From contig CAJOFA010000007.1 in the NCBI GenBank assembly GCA_905233985.1, positions 43,859 to 107,858 of the forward strand: a stretch of 64,000 nt of DNA, written 5' to 3'. Made by a program: the position numbers and the translations under genes. This document shows positions 26,677-35,139 of the stretch, one piece after another. Below the pieces are notes generated by a model. That model searched no databases and was not told where the DNA came from. It worked only from the letters and a program-made list of their open reading frames with translations. The stretch is from an uncultured Prevotella sp. (lineage in GTDB: Bacteria; Bacteroidota; Bacteroidia; Bacteroidales; Bacteroidaceae). Positions within the stretch are counted from its first letter, which is position 1. Each line of letters begins with the position of its first letter.

Positions 26677-28839
26677 ATGAATATGATGTATATCTCATTG
26701 AAAATATGCGGCAACCCCGAGAGCAACGGCGGTTTTCAGCCCATCTTGTTGTTCAACAACCCGATGATCGAGATTCCCGATAAGTTCGACAGCGGTTTTG
26801 AAGCCAACTCCTACTATTTCTCGCTGAAGACGGAGCCCACACAGGTCATCTATAAGTTGATCAAGAACAACGTACGCAGCTATGGCTCCATCCGTGCGGG
26901 CTCGCTGGTCATTGCTGTCTCTATTCCTAAAGGCTACAGGATTGACGGCGGACAAACTCCTTTCGATGCGCTGACAACCATCAAGGATGCTTTCCTGCAG
27001 CGGTGCATGACGTGTCGTGACCCCCTGAAGGAAACGTATGAGTTTAACCCGGGACGCATTGAGTCAACGGTGCTGGATGATGTGGCACAGCGTTTCGCAC
27101 TTGTTCCTGCTGTGACGCCGTGGCATCCGATGACCGAAGGGGCACCCGTGGGGTGTATCATACGTCCGGAGGCGGACATCCTGCAACTCTTCCGTGATGT
27201 GCAATACCCGGAGTTTGAGCGGTTCAGTGAGTTGCTGGTGGCCGAACAGACCAGTTCCACCAACTATGTGCCTGTAAACGTAGCCATTCCTCGCGTGCCA
27301 CAGTACCGGATTTATGTCAACAGTCAGTTGGTGGAGACGGTAAGTGATATTACCCGACGTAACAGCTATCGTATTCAGGAAACGGCCTATGCGGAGAGCG
27401 TACAGATAGCGTTCACCATGGAGCAGTTGTTGAATGGCGACAGTTTTCCCGAGATACAGTTTGACCGTGTATCAGAGACGGTACAGGTAACGCTGAAGGC
27501 ACTTGGTAAGGAGGTGAGGTATATGTTGTCACCCAACAAACTGTCCGCGACCCTCAATGCTCCACTCTCTACCCTTTATCAGGTGAGATTCCGTGGAAGA
27601 ACAAAGCAGCTCGATGCCAATGGCAGCTTTACACTGATAGGTGATGAAAATGCCAATTTGAAAAACGAGGACTTTGAAGTGAAATACCTCGGAAACGACA
27701 TGGAGGTTCGCGGATGGGGCTTGCGCGAAGGTCAGTTGCAGGTGATGATGGAAAACATCCGGGAAACTCCTTCCCTGTCAAGGGGCGGGGGTCAGGCCGT
27801 CAAGCCTGCTGTATTCCGCACTATCGCTGTTGACTTGCTGTTGCCCATTGGCTTTGAGTTCACTCAGTCGATGTCAAAACATGCCTTGAAGGTAAAAATG
27901 ACGAAAGACGGCAAGGAGGTGATGAGTTGGCATACCGTCTTCACCAAGGCGAACACATCCAACAGGCGTTACCATGGTGAGGTGCTCATCCCGAAGAGCT
28001 GGGGGCACCAGTCGGTGAACTTTGTGACCACATACGATAACTATGACTTCGACTCGGGAACCATTGTTGTTCCTCATCCCGCAGACAATATCACCGTGGA
28101 ATTACAAGTCATGAAGAAAGGCTTTATGGATCGGTTCATCATTCCCAACATGAGATTGATGATGCTCGTGATAGGATTGTTGTTAGGACTGCTGTTGGGA
28201 TGTATTGTCGGCTATGTTTCGCATGACACGTTCAAAAAGTTGTTCAATTCCACCACCCAGAAAGTGACGACAGAGCGCCAACTGGCAACCGATGACGCAC
28301 CGGCGGTTAACAAGGAGGAACTGCAAGGAAAGATCACTGGGTTCTACGAAGTCCTGAAGCAAGAAGACTTGAAGTTCACACAGATAGACGACATTTATAG
28401 CTACTACATGGAAAACGCTGCTATGATGAAGGAAATCGACCCAGACTTCTGTCTGCGTATAGAGGACTATAAAAAGGTGAGTGACGCACTGAGGAACAAC
28501 GCCTTTGAGTCTATCCGCAAGGAAGTGGATGAGGACAAACTGAAGATAGATCAGAAGCATCGCATGAAAATGTTTAATTACTTCATTGGTGCAGTGAAGA
28601 ATGGTAAAACAGAACGTTATGGCAATGTGGAACGCGGCAAGCGCATTATTCAGTTTGATAATGATTACACGACTTTAACGTCTTTTGCCGACCTGAATTA
28701 CGTGCCTGATGCAGAGGAACCGGCGCCTCCTACGTCAAATACTCAGAACCCTGCTCCCAGGGCTCAGCCTCAACCTGGACAGCGTACTGCCCCTAATCCG
28801 ACTACACCTGTATCAACAAATCCTGACGATAGAGATTAA
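26677..28839 (+). CDS. Large single-pass membrane protein of unknown function (srf operon)
   Basis: 720 residues. The N-terminal 480 residues form what look like two or three beta-rich domains (MYISLKICGNPESNGGFQPI at the start). One membrane helix (about residues 490-512, RLMMLVIGLLLGLLLGCIVGYV) is followed by a helical domain and a Pro/Thr-rich tail ending TPVSTNPDDRD. No signal peptide, so the large N-terminal part is probably cytoplasmic, facing the GTPase encoded 24 bp upstream. I recognise no family. The gene after it starts 6 bp downstream. Confidence 0.7.
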   Translation: MNMMYISLKICGNPESNGGFQPILLFNNPMIEIPDKFDSGFEANSYYFSLKTEPTQVIYKLIKNNVRSYGSIRAGSLVIAVSIPKGYRIDGGQTPFDALTTIKDAFLQRCMTCRDPLKETYEFNPGRIESTVLDDVAQRFALVPAVTPWHPMTEGAPVGCIIRPEADILQLFRDVQYPEFERFSELLVAEQTSSTNYVPVNVAIPRVPQYRIYVNSQLVETVSDITRRNSYRIQETAYAESVQIAFTMEQLLNGDSFPEIQFDRVSETVQVTLKALGKEVRYMLSPNKLSATLNAPLSTLYQVRFRGRTKQLDANGSFTLIGDENANLKNEDFEVKYLGNDMEVRGWGLREGQLQVMMENIRETPSLSRGGGQAVKPAVFRTIAVDLLLPIGFEFTQSMSKHALKVKMTKDGKEVMSWHTVFTKANTSNRRYHGEVLIPKSWGHQSVNFVTTYDNYDFDSGTIVVPHPADNITVELQVMKKGFMDRFIIPNMRLMMLVIGLLLGLLLGCIVGYVSHDTFKKLFNSTTQKVTTERQLATDDAPAVNKEELQGKITGFYEVLKQEDLKFTQIDDIYSYYMENAAMMKEIDPDFCLRIEDYKKVSDALRNNAFESIRKEVDEDKLKIDQKHRMKMFNYFIGAVKNGKTERYGNVERGKRIIQFDNDYTTLTSFADLNYVPDAEEPAPPTSNTQNPAPRAQPQPGQRTAPNPTTPVSTNPDDRD

Positions 28840-28845
28840 TTAGAG

Positions 28846-29670
28846 ATGAAAGCATTAAAGTTAGCAGGTATCTTCGTACTGGTATTAGCCGTGTTCATCG
28901 GGATATTTTTCCTGACGTCCAATGGTGACAGCGGCAAGCTGCCGCCAGTGGCGGAGAACCTATACGAGACGTACCGACAGCAGTTCACTAACGACTGGGA
29001 ACAAGCTGGCGACTGGAACGAGACACTGTTCAAGGGCAACTATGACATGGTGCAGCAGTTGAGTACCCAGTATGGTGGTGACAAGATTGATGCCCTGCGA
29101 CAGCTCAACACCCGTTCGGCTGTGGAGCTGGTGAAGAAGAAGGTTTTTGACGAATGGGCTTCGCCCACATGTCGTAAAGCCGTTGTTGACAAATATGTCG
29201 GTGCCGTCAATATCGTGAAGAAGACTGACGCAACGGCAGAACAGAATGATGACGTGAAGAAGATTCTCTCTGTCAACAGCACCTACAGCTCGGCATACAG
29301 TCTGGCACATAAAGGTATCGGTCTTTCGCCACGTTTCGACGGCTCTGGCTGGCAGTCGTATGTCAGCTATGCGCAGTCCATCAAGAATCAGAAAGCTGCC
29401 ATCCTGCGCAACAGTAACTACACCGAGTACCTAAGCAATATTACGGATATCAAGAATGGCCTCAACGCCATTGACGGCAAATTACAAAAGGGACGCGCAA
29501 GCTACTACCAGTCACTGGCCCAGAGCATCATCTCCTACTACAGGAATAAAGAGCATACACCAGATAATTTGAATAGTCTGCGCAGTGTGCGTAACCGTTA
29601 CGAAAGCGAGTATCAACAGAACAGCAGCCTCACGGCGTTCACACGTAAATTCGCACAAAGTGTTCAATAA
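28846..29670 (+). CDS. N-terminally anchored helical envelope protein (srf operon)
   Basis: 274 residues. A single N-terminal hydrophobic helix (LAGIFVLVLAVFIGIFFL, residues 6-23) is either an uncleaved anchor or a signal. The rest is predicted soluble and helical, with repeated Tyr/Ser-rich stretches (for example SVNSTYSSAYSLAHKGIGL). No motif recognised. It lies 6 bp after the large membrane protein and 10 bp before the coiled-coil protein, so it belongs to the same transcript and presumably the same envelope complex. Confidence 0.72.
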   Translation: MKALKLAGIFVLVLAVFIGIFFLTSNGDSGKLPPVAENLYETYRQQFTNDWEQAGDWNETLFKGNYDMVQQLSTQYGGDKIDALRQLNTRSAVELVKKKVFDEWASPTCRKAVVDKYVGAVNIVKKTDATAEQNDDVKKILSVNSTYSSAYSLAHKGIGLSPRFDGSGWQSYVSYAQSIKNQKAAILRNSNYTEYLSNITDIKNGLNAIDGKLQKGRASYYQSLAQSIISYYRNKEHTPDNLNSLRSVRNRYESEYQQNSSLTAFTRKFAQSVQ

Positions 29671-29680
29671 ATTGAAAGAT

Positions 29681-30622
29681 ATGAAGAAATCTATAAGAGT
29701 CCTTCTTGCCATCGTCTGCCTTCTATTACCTAAGACACTGTGGGCACAGAGTCAGGAGTATGAGAAGGTGATGGAAGAGCAGCGGCAGCTAAGCAACGAA
29801 ATTGATAGTCTTGCGGCAGACACGTTGCTATGTGCTCAGCAGCTTAGGAACTTGCAGGACTCTATCGCTCAGCAGGAGCAGCTCATTGCGATGAATGACT
29901 CCCTGTGTGAGCAGTTGACGCAGTCACTTGACAAGACTGTCGTCAAACGCATGCAGGAGGAGGTGGATGGGTTGCAAGAAGAATGTGATTCGCTGCAGCA
30001 GACACTGGCACAACTCCATGAAGAACGGTCGCAACAGAGTGAACGTCTTGAAGCTGTAAGGGATGAGCTCAGCGGCAGCTCGGACGTTATCGCTTCCATC
30101 CAGCAGGTTCAGCAACAACAGCAACAAGAAGCCAAACGTAAGATGTTAGGTGAATACTGGAAACTTTATGACGAGGGTGTACAGGTTCTACAAAACAGCT
30201 ATAACAAACAAAAGATAGAAAGCATCCGCAACAAGCTGAAGCCTCTCATTGCTGACAAGAACAATACGACGCTCAATGCCGAACAGTTTGCAGAGCTGGA
30301 CAATCTGGACATCTGTCTGTCACGCTTCAAGAACGGTATCATAGAACTACAGAAATTGATGGACATGATTAACAAAAATGTCACGGTAAAAAAGTTACGG
30401 CAGGAGGCAAACGATGCTAATCGCACGGCGTGTGTGGAGGCCATCAGAAAATATATCCAGCCTGAAGCAGGCACCGAGGCAGAGCGCATACACCAGCGTT
30501 ATTTTGATCACGTTCCTTATCTGAAAAATAAGCTACGTGACTACTGGAACGAGCTGCAGGCCGACCCATTTACTGTGCCAACTAAGACAGAGAAAGAAAT
30601 CAAGAAATACGTCATACAGTGA
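29681..30622 (+). CDS. Secreted coiled-coil protein (srf operon)
   Basis: 313 residues. A signal peptide (MKKSIRVLLAIVCLLLPKTLWAQ) is followed by a long coiled coil (about residues 25-170, heavy in Gln/Glu/Leu heptads such as LQEECDSLQQTLAQLHEER) and a helical C-terminal domain. The start is the ATG at 29681, because an upstream extension overlaps the previous gene and has no signal. It closely resembles its downstream neighbour in layout (signal, coiled coil, helical tail ending in a PFTVPT/NPAKHP segment), so the two are probably divergent duplicates. Possible periplasmic scaffold or spacer. Confidence 0.75.
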   Translation: MKKSIRVLLAIVCLLLPKTLWAQSQEYEKVMEEQRQLSNEIDSLAADTLLCAQQLRNLQDSIAQQEQLIAMNDSLCEQLTQSLDKTVVKRMQEEVDGLQEECDSLQQTLAQLHEERSQQSERLEAVRDELSGSSDVIASIQQVQQQQQQEAKRKMLGEYWKLYDEGVQVLQNSYNKQKIESIRNKLKPLIADKNNTTLNAEQFAELDNLDICLSRFKNGIIELQKLMDMINKNVTVKKLRQEANDANRTACVEAIRKYIQPEAGTEAERIHQRYFDHVPYLKNKLRDYWNELQADPFTVPTKTEKEIKKYVIQ

Positions 30623-30636
30623 AGTTATTGGTTAAA

Positions 30637-31653
30637 ATGAGCATATATAACGAGGTGCGAGGTGCGAGGTACGAGGTACGAGGCGTGAGGAGGGGTTTAC
30701 TCCTTTCCCTCTTCTTGCTTTTGCCTTTATATGGTTGGGCACAGGACCTGAACGAGCTCTATGAGAAGGCCGTAAAAGAAAAGATTATATTGAGGGCTCG
30801 CGTGGACTCCATCAAAGCCCGCGACAAGCAGCTGCACAAGGAAGTGAAGCGATTGGAAGAAGAGCTGGAGGACAAGCAGGAGGATGCCGCAGAGAGTCAG
30901 GAAAAACTTAGCAAGCTGCAACAGCAGTTGCAGGATAGTCCTTTGCCCGCTTTGTTGGAACGTAAACGGCAGTTGACCGACTCCATCACTGTTTATAAGC
31001 AGCGCATCGAGGAGACGAAGCAGGAGATTTCCGGTATCGGCGATGCCTACAATCAGGCTCGTGGTCAGCGCCAGCAGTTGGAAGCGGCGAAAAATGAGAT
31101 GGCGGCACAGTTGATAGAGAAGCATCGCCAGTTGCTGCAACGCCCATTCAAGCAGCTTGCACCTGCCGATTTTGAGTCGGCACGTCAGGAGCTGCGCCCC
31201 TTTGCCAACGAGGAGAACGTAAAAGCGCTGCTCCAGCAACTTGACGTGGTAGAGAAGAACAACGAGGCCTACGCAAAGGCGCGTCAGGTGCTCAGCAGCA
31301 GATATAACAAGACGGAAGTGCAACACGCGACGGAGACGCTTCGGCAGCTCACGCAGGTGAATGATGCCCAGCGCGATGAAATCAGCCAGACGCTGACACA
31401 GTTGACGGGCTTCGAACCGGCACTGACGGCCTTCCGTGAACTGATAAAGAAACTCAACAGCAGGGGTGTCGGAACGGCAGGCTACTCAAAGAGTGACCTC
31501 GGCGATGACCTCGCTGTCTTCCATGCTGAACAGGTAGAACAGCAAGTGAAGGACATTCCCTATCTGCAAAAGAGTTACGCGACGTTTATTCGTGAACTGA
31601 AGGCTAATCCCGCCAAGCATCCTTCCATCGAGCGGGAAATCATGGGGGAATAA
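30637..31653 (+). CDS. Secreted coiled-coil protein, second copy (srf operon)
   Basis: 338 residues from the ATG at 30637; an in-frame GTG at 30619 would overlap the previous stop by 4 bases (GTGA) and is an alternative start. The first 18 residues are encoded by a heptamer array (30651-30692), giving NEVRGARYEVRGVRRG, and only then comes the signal core LLLSLFLLLPLYGWAQ. A long coiled coil (about residues 40-190) and a helical tail follow. Layout matches the upstream gene. The repeat lengthens the signal n-region by basic residues, which could alter export. Function unknown. Confidence 0.72.
   Translation: MSIYNEVRGARYEVRGVRRGLLLSLFLLLPLYGWAQDLNELYEKAVKEKIILRARVDSIKARDKQLHKEVKRLEEELEDKQEDAAESQEKLSKLQQQLQDSPLPALLERKRQLTDSITVYKQRIEETKQEISGIGDAYNQARGQRQQLEAAKNEMAAQLIEKHRQLLQRPFKQLAPADFESARQELRPFANEENVKALLQQLDVVEKNNEAYAKARQVLSSRYNKTEVQHATETLRQLTQVNDAQRDEISQTLTQLTGFEPALTAFRELIKKLNSRGVGTAGYSKSDLGDDLAVFHAEQVEQQVKDIPYLQKSYATFIRELKANPAKHPSIEREIMGE
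30651..30692 (+). repeat. Heptamer array CGAGGTR x6 in a signal-peptide coding region
   Basis: Six consecutive 7-bp units (CGAGGTG twice, CGAGGTA twice, then two degenerate). The same heptamer occurs at 42096-42130, 47092-47126, 52773-52800 and 54351-54378. Confidence 0.9.
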
Positions 31654-31705
31654 GAAAAGGTAATGATAGAAAACAGCAGAAAAGTTAAATTATAAATATA
31701 AAGGT

Positions 31706-33067
31706 ATGGATATCAAAAAGACTCCTGTGAGAGATATTCACGGGCTTATTCAGAAAGACTACAAGAGCTTGTACCAACAACTGCAGAAGACGTTGGGCAA
31801 TGACATCCCCTTTGCCGATATTCAGATTGGTAGCGGCTTCTACGTCTGGTCTGACGCACGGTGCGAATGGCATCAGATGATTGCTGCCAGCAGCATCAAG
31901 CAGGACTTCGTCATCAGTGCCCTGACCGACCAGCGGCAGGCAATAGCACAGAAGTTGGGTGAGGACACAGCCGACAAGCTGTTCACCTATCCCGATGAGA
32001 GCTATATCTACTTCAACGACGATGACGGAGAGATGCATGTGCTGTTGACTGGCTGGGGATTCAAGAAACCTGTCTTCGGACGCGGCAAAGCCGACATGCA
32101 GGACATCAATGTGAAGACGGGTAATCCTGTCAGCGTGTCGTTCTCCTACGATGGTGAACGGCAGCCTAACTACGAGTTCGGTCTGCGACTGGCCAAACAG
32201 GTCAAGCGTTTCGTCACTAACGACCTCGGTGTTTACCAATATGATGACTTGCAGGTGGGCGAACACTTTACCCTGGTGGATTTGAACAGCAACCGTGAGT
32301 TCTCGCTTGACATCGTGGCAGGACAGTCGGAGTATGACTTTGATATCACGAACTATACCACCGTGACATTCAGTGCCTCCTGCGACGGCCAGCCTGTCAG
32401 TGGTGAGGCCATTGACCTCGACTACAACGGAAAGCAGTATAAGGCTATCACAGATGCTGCGGGCAATGCCGCCATGCAACTGCCGCTGTATCCGGGCGAG
32501 ACCATGGCGGCTACCATGCGTGGACAGCAGGCAGAGGATACCGTCAATGCTATGGGAAATCACTTTGACTTCCACTTTGACTCGCCTACACCGCCGGATA
32601 TTCCTGAGATTCCGAAAGTCCCGGATATTCCTGAGATTCCGCAAGAGGAGCCTAAGCCCGAGGTGCCGAAGATCAAGGTGATGGTACGCAACGCCAAGGG
32701 AATGCCTTTACCATGTCAGGGCATACGCTTCGCACAGCAGGACCATGCCGATGTGCTTACCCGTCTTGATTCAGCAGGTAATACCTACTTCGACCAGACT
32801 GCTTTCACGGCAGGTCCTGTTCCTGTCACTGCCTTCATTCAGGGAGGTAGTCAGGTGTATGCCCCCATCACATTCACGCTGGATGCCGGTGAGAATGTCT
32901 ATCTTTTGCAGGAACTGGAAGATAAATCATCGGCAGGCACCACCCTCTTGGAGATTCTTGCCGTTGTCCTCACGCTCATCTTCCTCTGCGTCCTTTGGTA
33001 CGTATTCTCTAACTTCATCGTAGGCTTTGTATCTCCCTTCATCGCCTCGTTACTCGCATTACTGTAA
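31706..33067 (+). CDS. C-terminally anchored protein with Ig-like segments (srf operon)
   Basis: 453 residues without signal peptide. Residues 1-140 form a domain with WSDARCEWHQM and YIYFNDDDGEMHVLL. Two beta-sandwich-like stretches follow, separated by a PDIPEIP repeat linker (coded by the 27-bp direct repeat). One C-terminal membrane helix (about 416-440, TTLLEILAVVLTLIFLCVLWYVF) and a short hydrophobic tail end the protein. Tail-anchored topology would leave the bulk in the cytoplasm. No family recognised; length is close to SrfA, but I see no basis for calling it that. Confidence 0.7.
   Translation: MDIKKTPVRDIHGLIQKDYKSLYQQLQKTLGNDIPFADIQIGSGFYVWSDARCEWHQMIAASSIKQDFVISALTDQRQAIAQKLGEDTADKLFTYPDESYIYFNDDDGEMHVLLTGWGFKKPVFGRGKADMQDINVKTGNPVSVSFSYDGERQPNYEFGLRLAKQVKRFVTNDLGVYQYDDLQVGEHFTLVDLNSNREFSLDIVAGQSEYDFDITNYTTVTFSASCDGQPVSGEAIDLDYNGKQYKAITDAAGNAAMQLPLYPGETMAATMRGQQAEDTVNAMGNHFDFHFDSPTPPDIPEIPKVPDIPEIPQEEPKPEVPKIKVMVRNAKGMPLPCQGIRFAQQDHADVLTRLDSAGNTYFDQTAFTAGPVPVTAFIQGGSQVYAPITFTLDAGENVYLLQELEDKSSAGTTLLEILAVVLTLIFLCVLWYVFSNFIVGFVSPFIASLLALL
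32594..32641 (+). repeat. 27-bp direct repeat coding for PDIPEIP
   Basis: Two 21-bp exact copies (32594-32614 and 32621-32641), with 6 bp between them, encode PDIPEIPKVPDIPEIP, a proline linker. This looks like a simple in-frame tandem duplication. Confidence 0.85.
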
Positions 33068-33094
33068 TTCATCAAACTCAAACGCAACGTCATT

Positions 33095-33391
33095 ATGTTT
33101 TTAGCAACAATAGACTTACTGGTTATCTTTTTCATGAGTTGCCTCACCTTCGCGCTGTTTGCCTTCGACAAACACCAGGCTCATTTCCAGTTCTCACGCA
33201 TTCCTGAGGCCCTGCTGCTTATACCGGCCTTCTTAGGCGGTGCCTTTGGCGGACTATGCGGTATGTTGTTCTTCCGTCATAAGACGAAGAAGACACTCTT
33301 CATGGTTTGCATCCCACTCTTTGTGTTTCTTCAGCTCGGCGGCATCGTCCTGCTGCGGACCATTCTGTATTCGCTCTTACCCATTCATTAA
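33095..33391 (+). CDS. DUF1294 membrane protein
   Basis: 98 residues with three membrane helices. The DUF1294 signature is plain: FDKHQAHFQFSRIPEALLLIPAFLGGAFGGLCGM, then FFRHKTKKTLF. Written in parts: DKxxA, RIPE, GGAFG and FRHKTKK. The family is small, widespread and functionally unassigned. It sits 27 bp after and 18 bp before its srf-operon neighbours. It may simply be an accessory passenger. Confidence 0.88.
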   Translation: MFLATIDLLVIFFMSCLTFALFAFDKHQAHFQFSRIPEALLLIPAFLGGAFGGLCGMLFFRHKTKKTLFMVCIPLFVFLQLGGIVLLRTILYSLLPIH

Positions 33392-33409
33392 ACTATAAAC
33401 ACCAGACAA

Positions 33410-34030
33410 ATGAAAGCACTTAGCGCAGTATTAGCCTCTATCTATGTCATCCTCGTCATCTTGTTGCTGCTCAGCAACTGCCACGGATGCCATCGGACAT
33501 CATCCACTTCGCCACGAACAGACACAGTCGTAGAGACACGCATCGACACCGTTGTCGAGACCCGTGTGGATACTGTTGTGCGCGTTGATACCATTCGCGA
33601 ACAACCACAGCCCCAACCCCGGCCGCGTCAGGATGATGCAGTGCGTCAGGCAGAACAGGTTGGAAACAACGGTGAGTTGAAGATAACGCTGTTATGGGAC
33701 TTCCAGGCTGACATAGACCTGCATGTTCTCCAACCCAATGGCAAGGAGATATGGTATAAGAATAAAACCGATAATAGTACAGGCGGTGCCCTTGATGTCG
33801 ATCATCGTTCCGGTGGACGCGGCGCAGCAGAGAATATCTTCTGGCAGAACCCGCCGCGAGGACAATACAAGGTAGCATTGAAGTATTACGGCAAGTCCAA
33901 GAATACAGGGCAGATGGAGTCGGGTGTTTGTACTGTTGTTGTCTTCCAGCCTGGAAAACAACCGAAGACCTATAAGGTTAAGATGGTACAAAAAGACCAG
34001 ATTGAACAAGTATGCACTGTCACCCTGTAA
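33410..34030 (+). CDS. YfaP-like (DUF2135) lipid-anchored or exported protein
   Basis: 206 residues. An N-terminal hydrophobic segment (VLASIYVILVILLLLSNCHGC) ends with Cys residues and may be a lipoprotein signal. A repeated DTVVETRxDTVV linker and a proline stretch follow. The C-terminal domain, LLWDFQADIDLHVLQPNG to the end, is a YfaP/DUF2135 beta-sandwich (the DIDLHVxxPxG and GGALDVDHRSG motifs are typical). In E. coli yfaP lies in an alpha-2-macroglobulin gene cluster. Its place here suggests an envelope-exposed binding module. Confidence 0.78.
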   Translation: MKALSAVLASIYVILVILLLLSNCHGCHRTSSTSPRTDTVVETRIDTVVETRVDTVVRVDTIREQPQPQPRPRQDDAVRQAEQVGNNGELKITLLWDFQADIDLHVLQPNGKEIWYKNKTDNSTGGALDVDHRSGGRGAAENIFWQNPPRGQYKVALKYYGKSKNTGQMESGVCTVVVFQPGKQPKTYKVKMVQKDQIEQVCTVTL

Positions 34031-34045
34031 AGAAAAAGCTAAACA

Positions 34046-34774
34046 ATGAGAACCTGTCCTAAATGTAAGAAAACGATAGAGAACGATCTGGCGCTTTTCT
34101 GCCGTTACTGCGGCACAAAGCTGCCAGAGGTTCCGAAACCAGAAGAAAAACCAGAAGAGACGCCAGCCCCTGTGTCTGCAGAACCGACCCCGGCTCCTTC
34201 GCCAGTAGAAGAGCCTAAGCCGAAGTCTGTACCACCGCCACTGCCACCGTTGCCAAACATGGGTCAGACTGCTAATGTGGTAAGGGAAGCCGATGACGAG
34301 GTGACCATCATTTATACCCCATCAGAAACACCGCCGCCCATACCAAATTTTAACCCTGCCCCCTCTCCTGCACAAGAGGGGGGTGGTTCCCCTCAGGCCC
34401 CAAAGGTAGTGAATAAGACCCCCATTCCTTCTTATAGAAAGAAGAAAAAGGGTGGGTCTGGCTGCATCATCATCGCTGTTGTCTTTATCCTGTTAATCAT
34501 CTTAGGCATCGTCGCTTTCGCACTATACTATAACGGTGTCTTGGATGGTCGTTCAAGTGCGCCATACGTGCCTGATTATGAATATCCCATAGATAGTTTT
34601 GCCGTAGATAGCGAATATGTTGACAACGACTACTACTATGACAGCGACAACGTCATTGACCGCGAAGAAGTCATTGCCCCTGATCCTGTCGAGAACTATG
34701 ACAACGTGGATAATGTCATCGAACGTATCGGTACCGATGACGGATATGAAGCTGATAGCATAGCAGCATACTAA
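34046..34774 (+). CDS. Zinc-ribbon membrane protein (srf operon)
   Basis: 242 residues. A zinc ribbon occupies residues 4-23 (CPKC, then CRYCG). A Pro/Glu-rich linker of about 110 residues leads to one membrane helix (about 137-157, CIIIAVVFILLIILGIVAFAL) and an acidic, Tyr/Asp-rich outer tail (SEYVDNDYYYDSDN). Topology: ribbon inside, acidic tail outside. Part of the linker (NPAPSPAQEGGG) is coded by a G-rich hairpin sequence at 34359-34382. The family is not named; similar zinc-ribbon membrane proteins are common in Bacteroidetes. Confidence 0.78.
   Translation: MRTCPKCKKTIENDLALFCRYCGTKLPEVPKPEEKPEETPAPVSAEPTPAPSPVEEPKPKSVPPPLPPLPNMGQTANVVREADDEVTIIYTPSETPPPIPNFNPAPSPAQEGGGSPQAPKVVNKTPIPSYRKKKKGGSGCIIIAVVFILLIILGIVAFALYYNGVLDGRSSAPYVPDYEYPIDSFAVDSEYVDNDYYYDSDNVIDREEVIAPDPVENYDNVDNVIERIGTDDGYEADSIAAY
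34359..34382. repeat. C/G-rich inverted repeat inside the zinc-ribbon gene
   Basis: Arms CCCCCTCT (34359-34366) and AGAGGGGG (34375-34382) around an 8-base loop. It resembles a small insert in the linker rather than a terminator. Confidence 0.6.
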
Positions 34775-34796
34775 CGCAAAAAAACAATTTATCATT

Positions 34797-35123
34797 ATGG
34801 CAAGCCGTCAGGATTTTGTGCATTACATTGCAGACCAGTGTAGCGGAGCAGGGGAGATTGTTGCCAAGAAGATGTTTGGCGATTATGGTATCTATTGTGA
34901 CGGAAAAATCTTCGGACTTATCTGCGATGACAGTTTTTACTTGAAACCTACGGAGGCTGCGCGCCCCTTGCTGCGTGTCGTCGATATGCGTCCGCCCTAT
35001 GAAGGGGCGAAGGATTATTTCTATATTGCCGACGTGGATGACCGCGATTATCTTTCCCAACTTGTCCGTGAGACATGTGCGGCATTGCCGGAGCCTAAGC
35101 CGAAGCCGAAGAAGAAACATTAG
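34797..35123 (+). CDS. TfoX N-terminal domain protein
   Basis: 108 residues covering a single TfoX-N (Sxy-N) domain: KKMFGDYGIYCDGKIFGLICDD and LLRVVDMRPPYEGAKDYFYI are typical. TfoX/Sxy in gammaproteobacteria activates competence genes, but stand-alone N-domains are widespread and their role is unknown. It ends in a lysine/proline tail (PKPKPKKKH). It starts 22 bp after the zinc-ribbon gene, and GH31 starts 16 bp later; it may be the last gene of the srf run. Confidence 0.85.
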   Translation: MASRQDFVHYIADQCSGAGEIVAKKMFGDYGIYCDGKIFGLICDDSFYLKPTEAARPLLRVVDMRPPYEGAKDYFYIADVDDRDYLSQLVRETCAALPEPKPKPKKKH

Positions 35124-35139
35124 TTGACACGAGTTGTAT

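Noticed and set aside
24820..28839. Naming the operon as a known GTPase-associated conflict system
   Set aside because: The G motifs fit a TRAFAC GTPase, but the partner does not show signatures I can assign to named GTPase-associated families.
31685..32644. 319-codon minus-strand frame opposite the tail-anchored srf-operon gene
   Set aside because: Shadow frame. The plus-strand gene has the membrane helix, proline linker and operon spacing expected of a real gene.
31706..33067. SrfA
   Set aside because: Length is similar, but I see no sequence feature that ties it to SrfA, and it lies eight genes after srfB.
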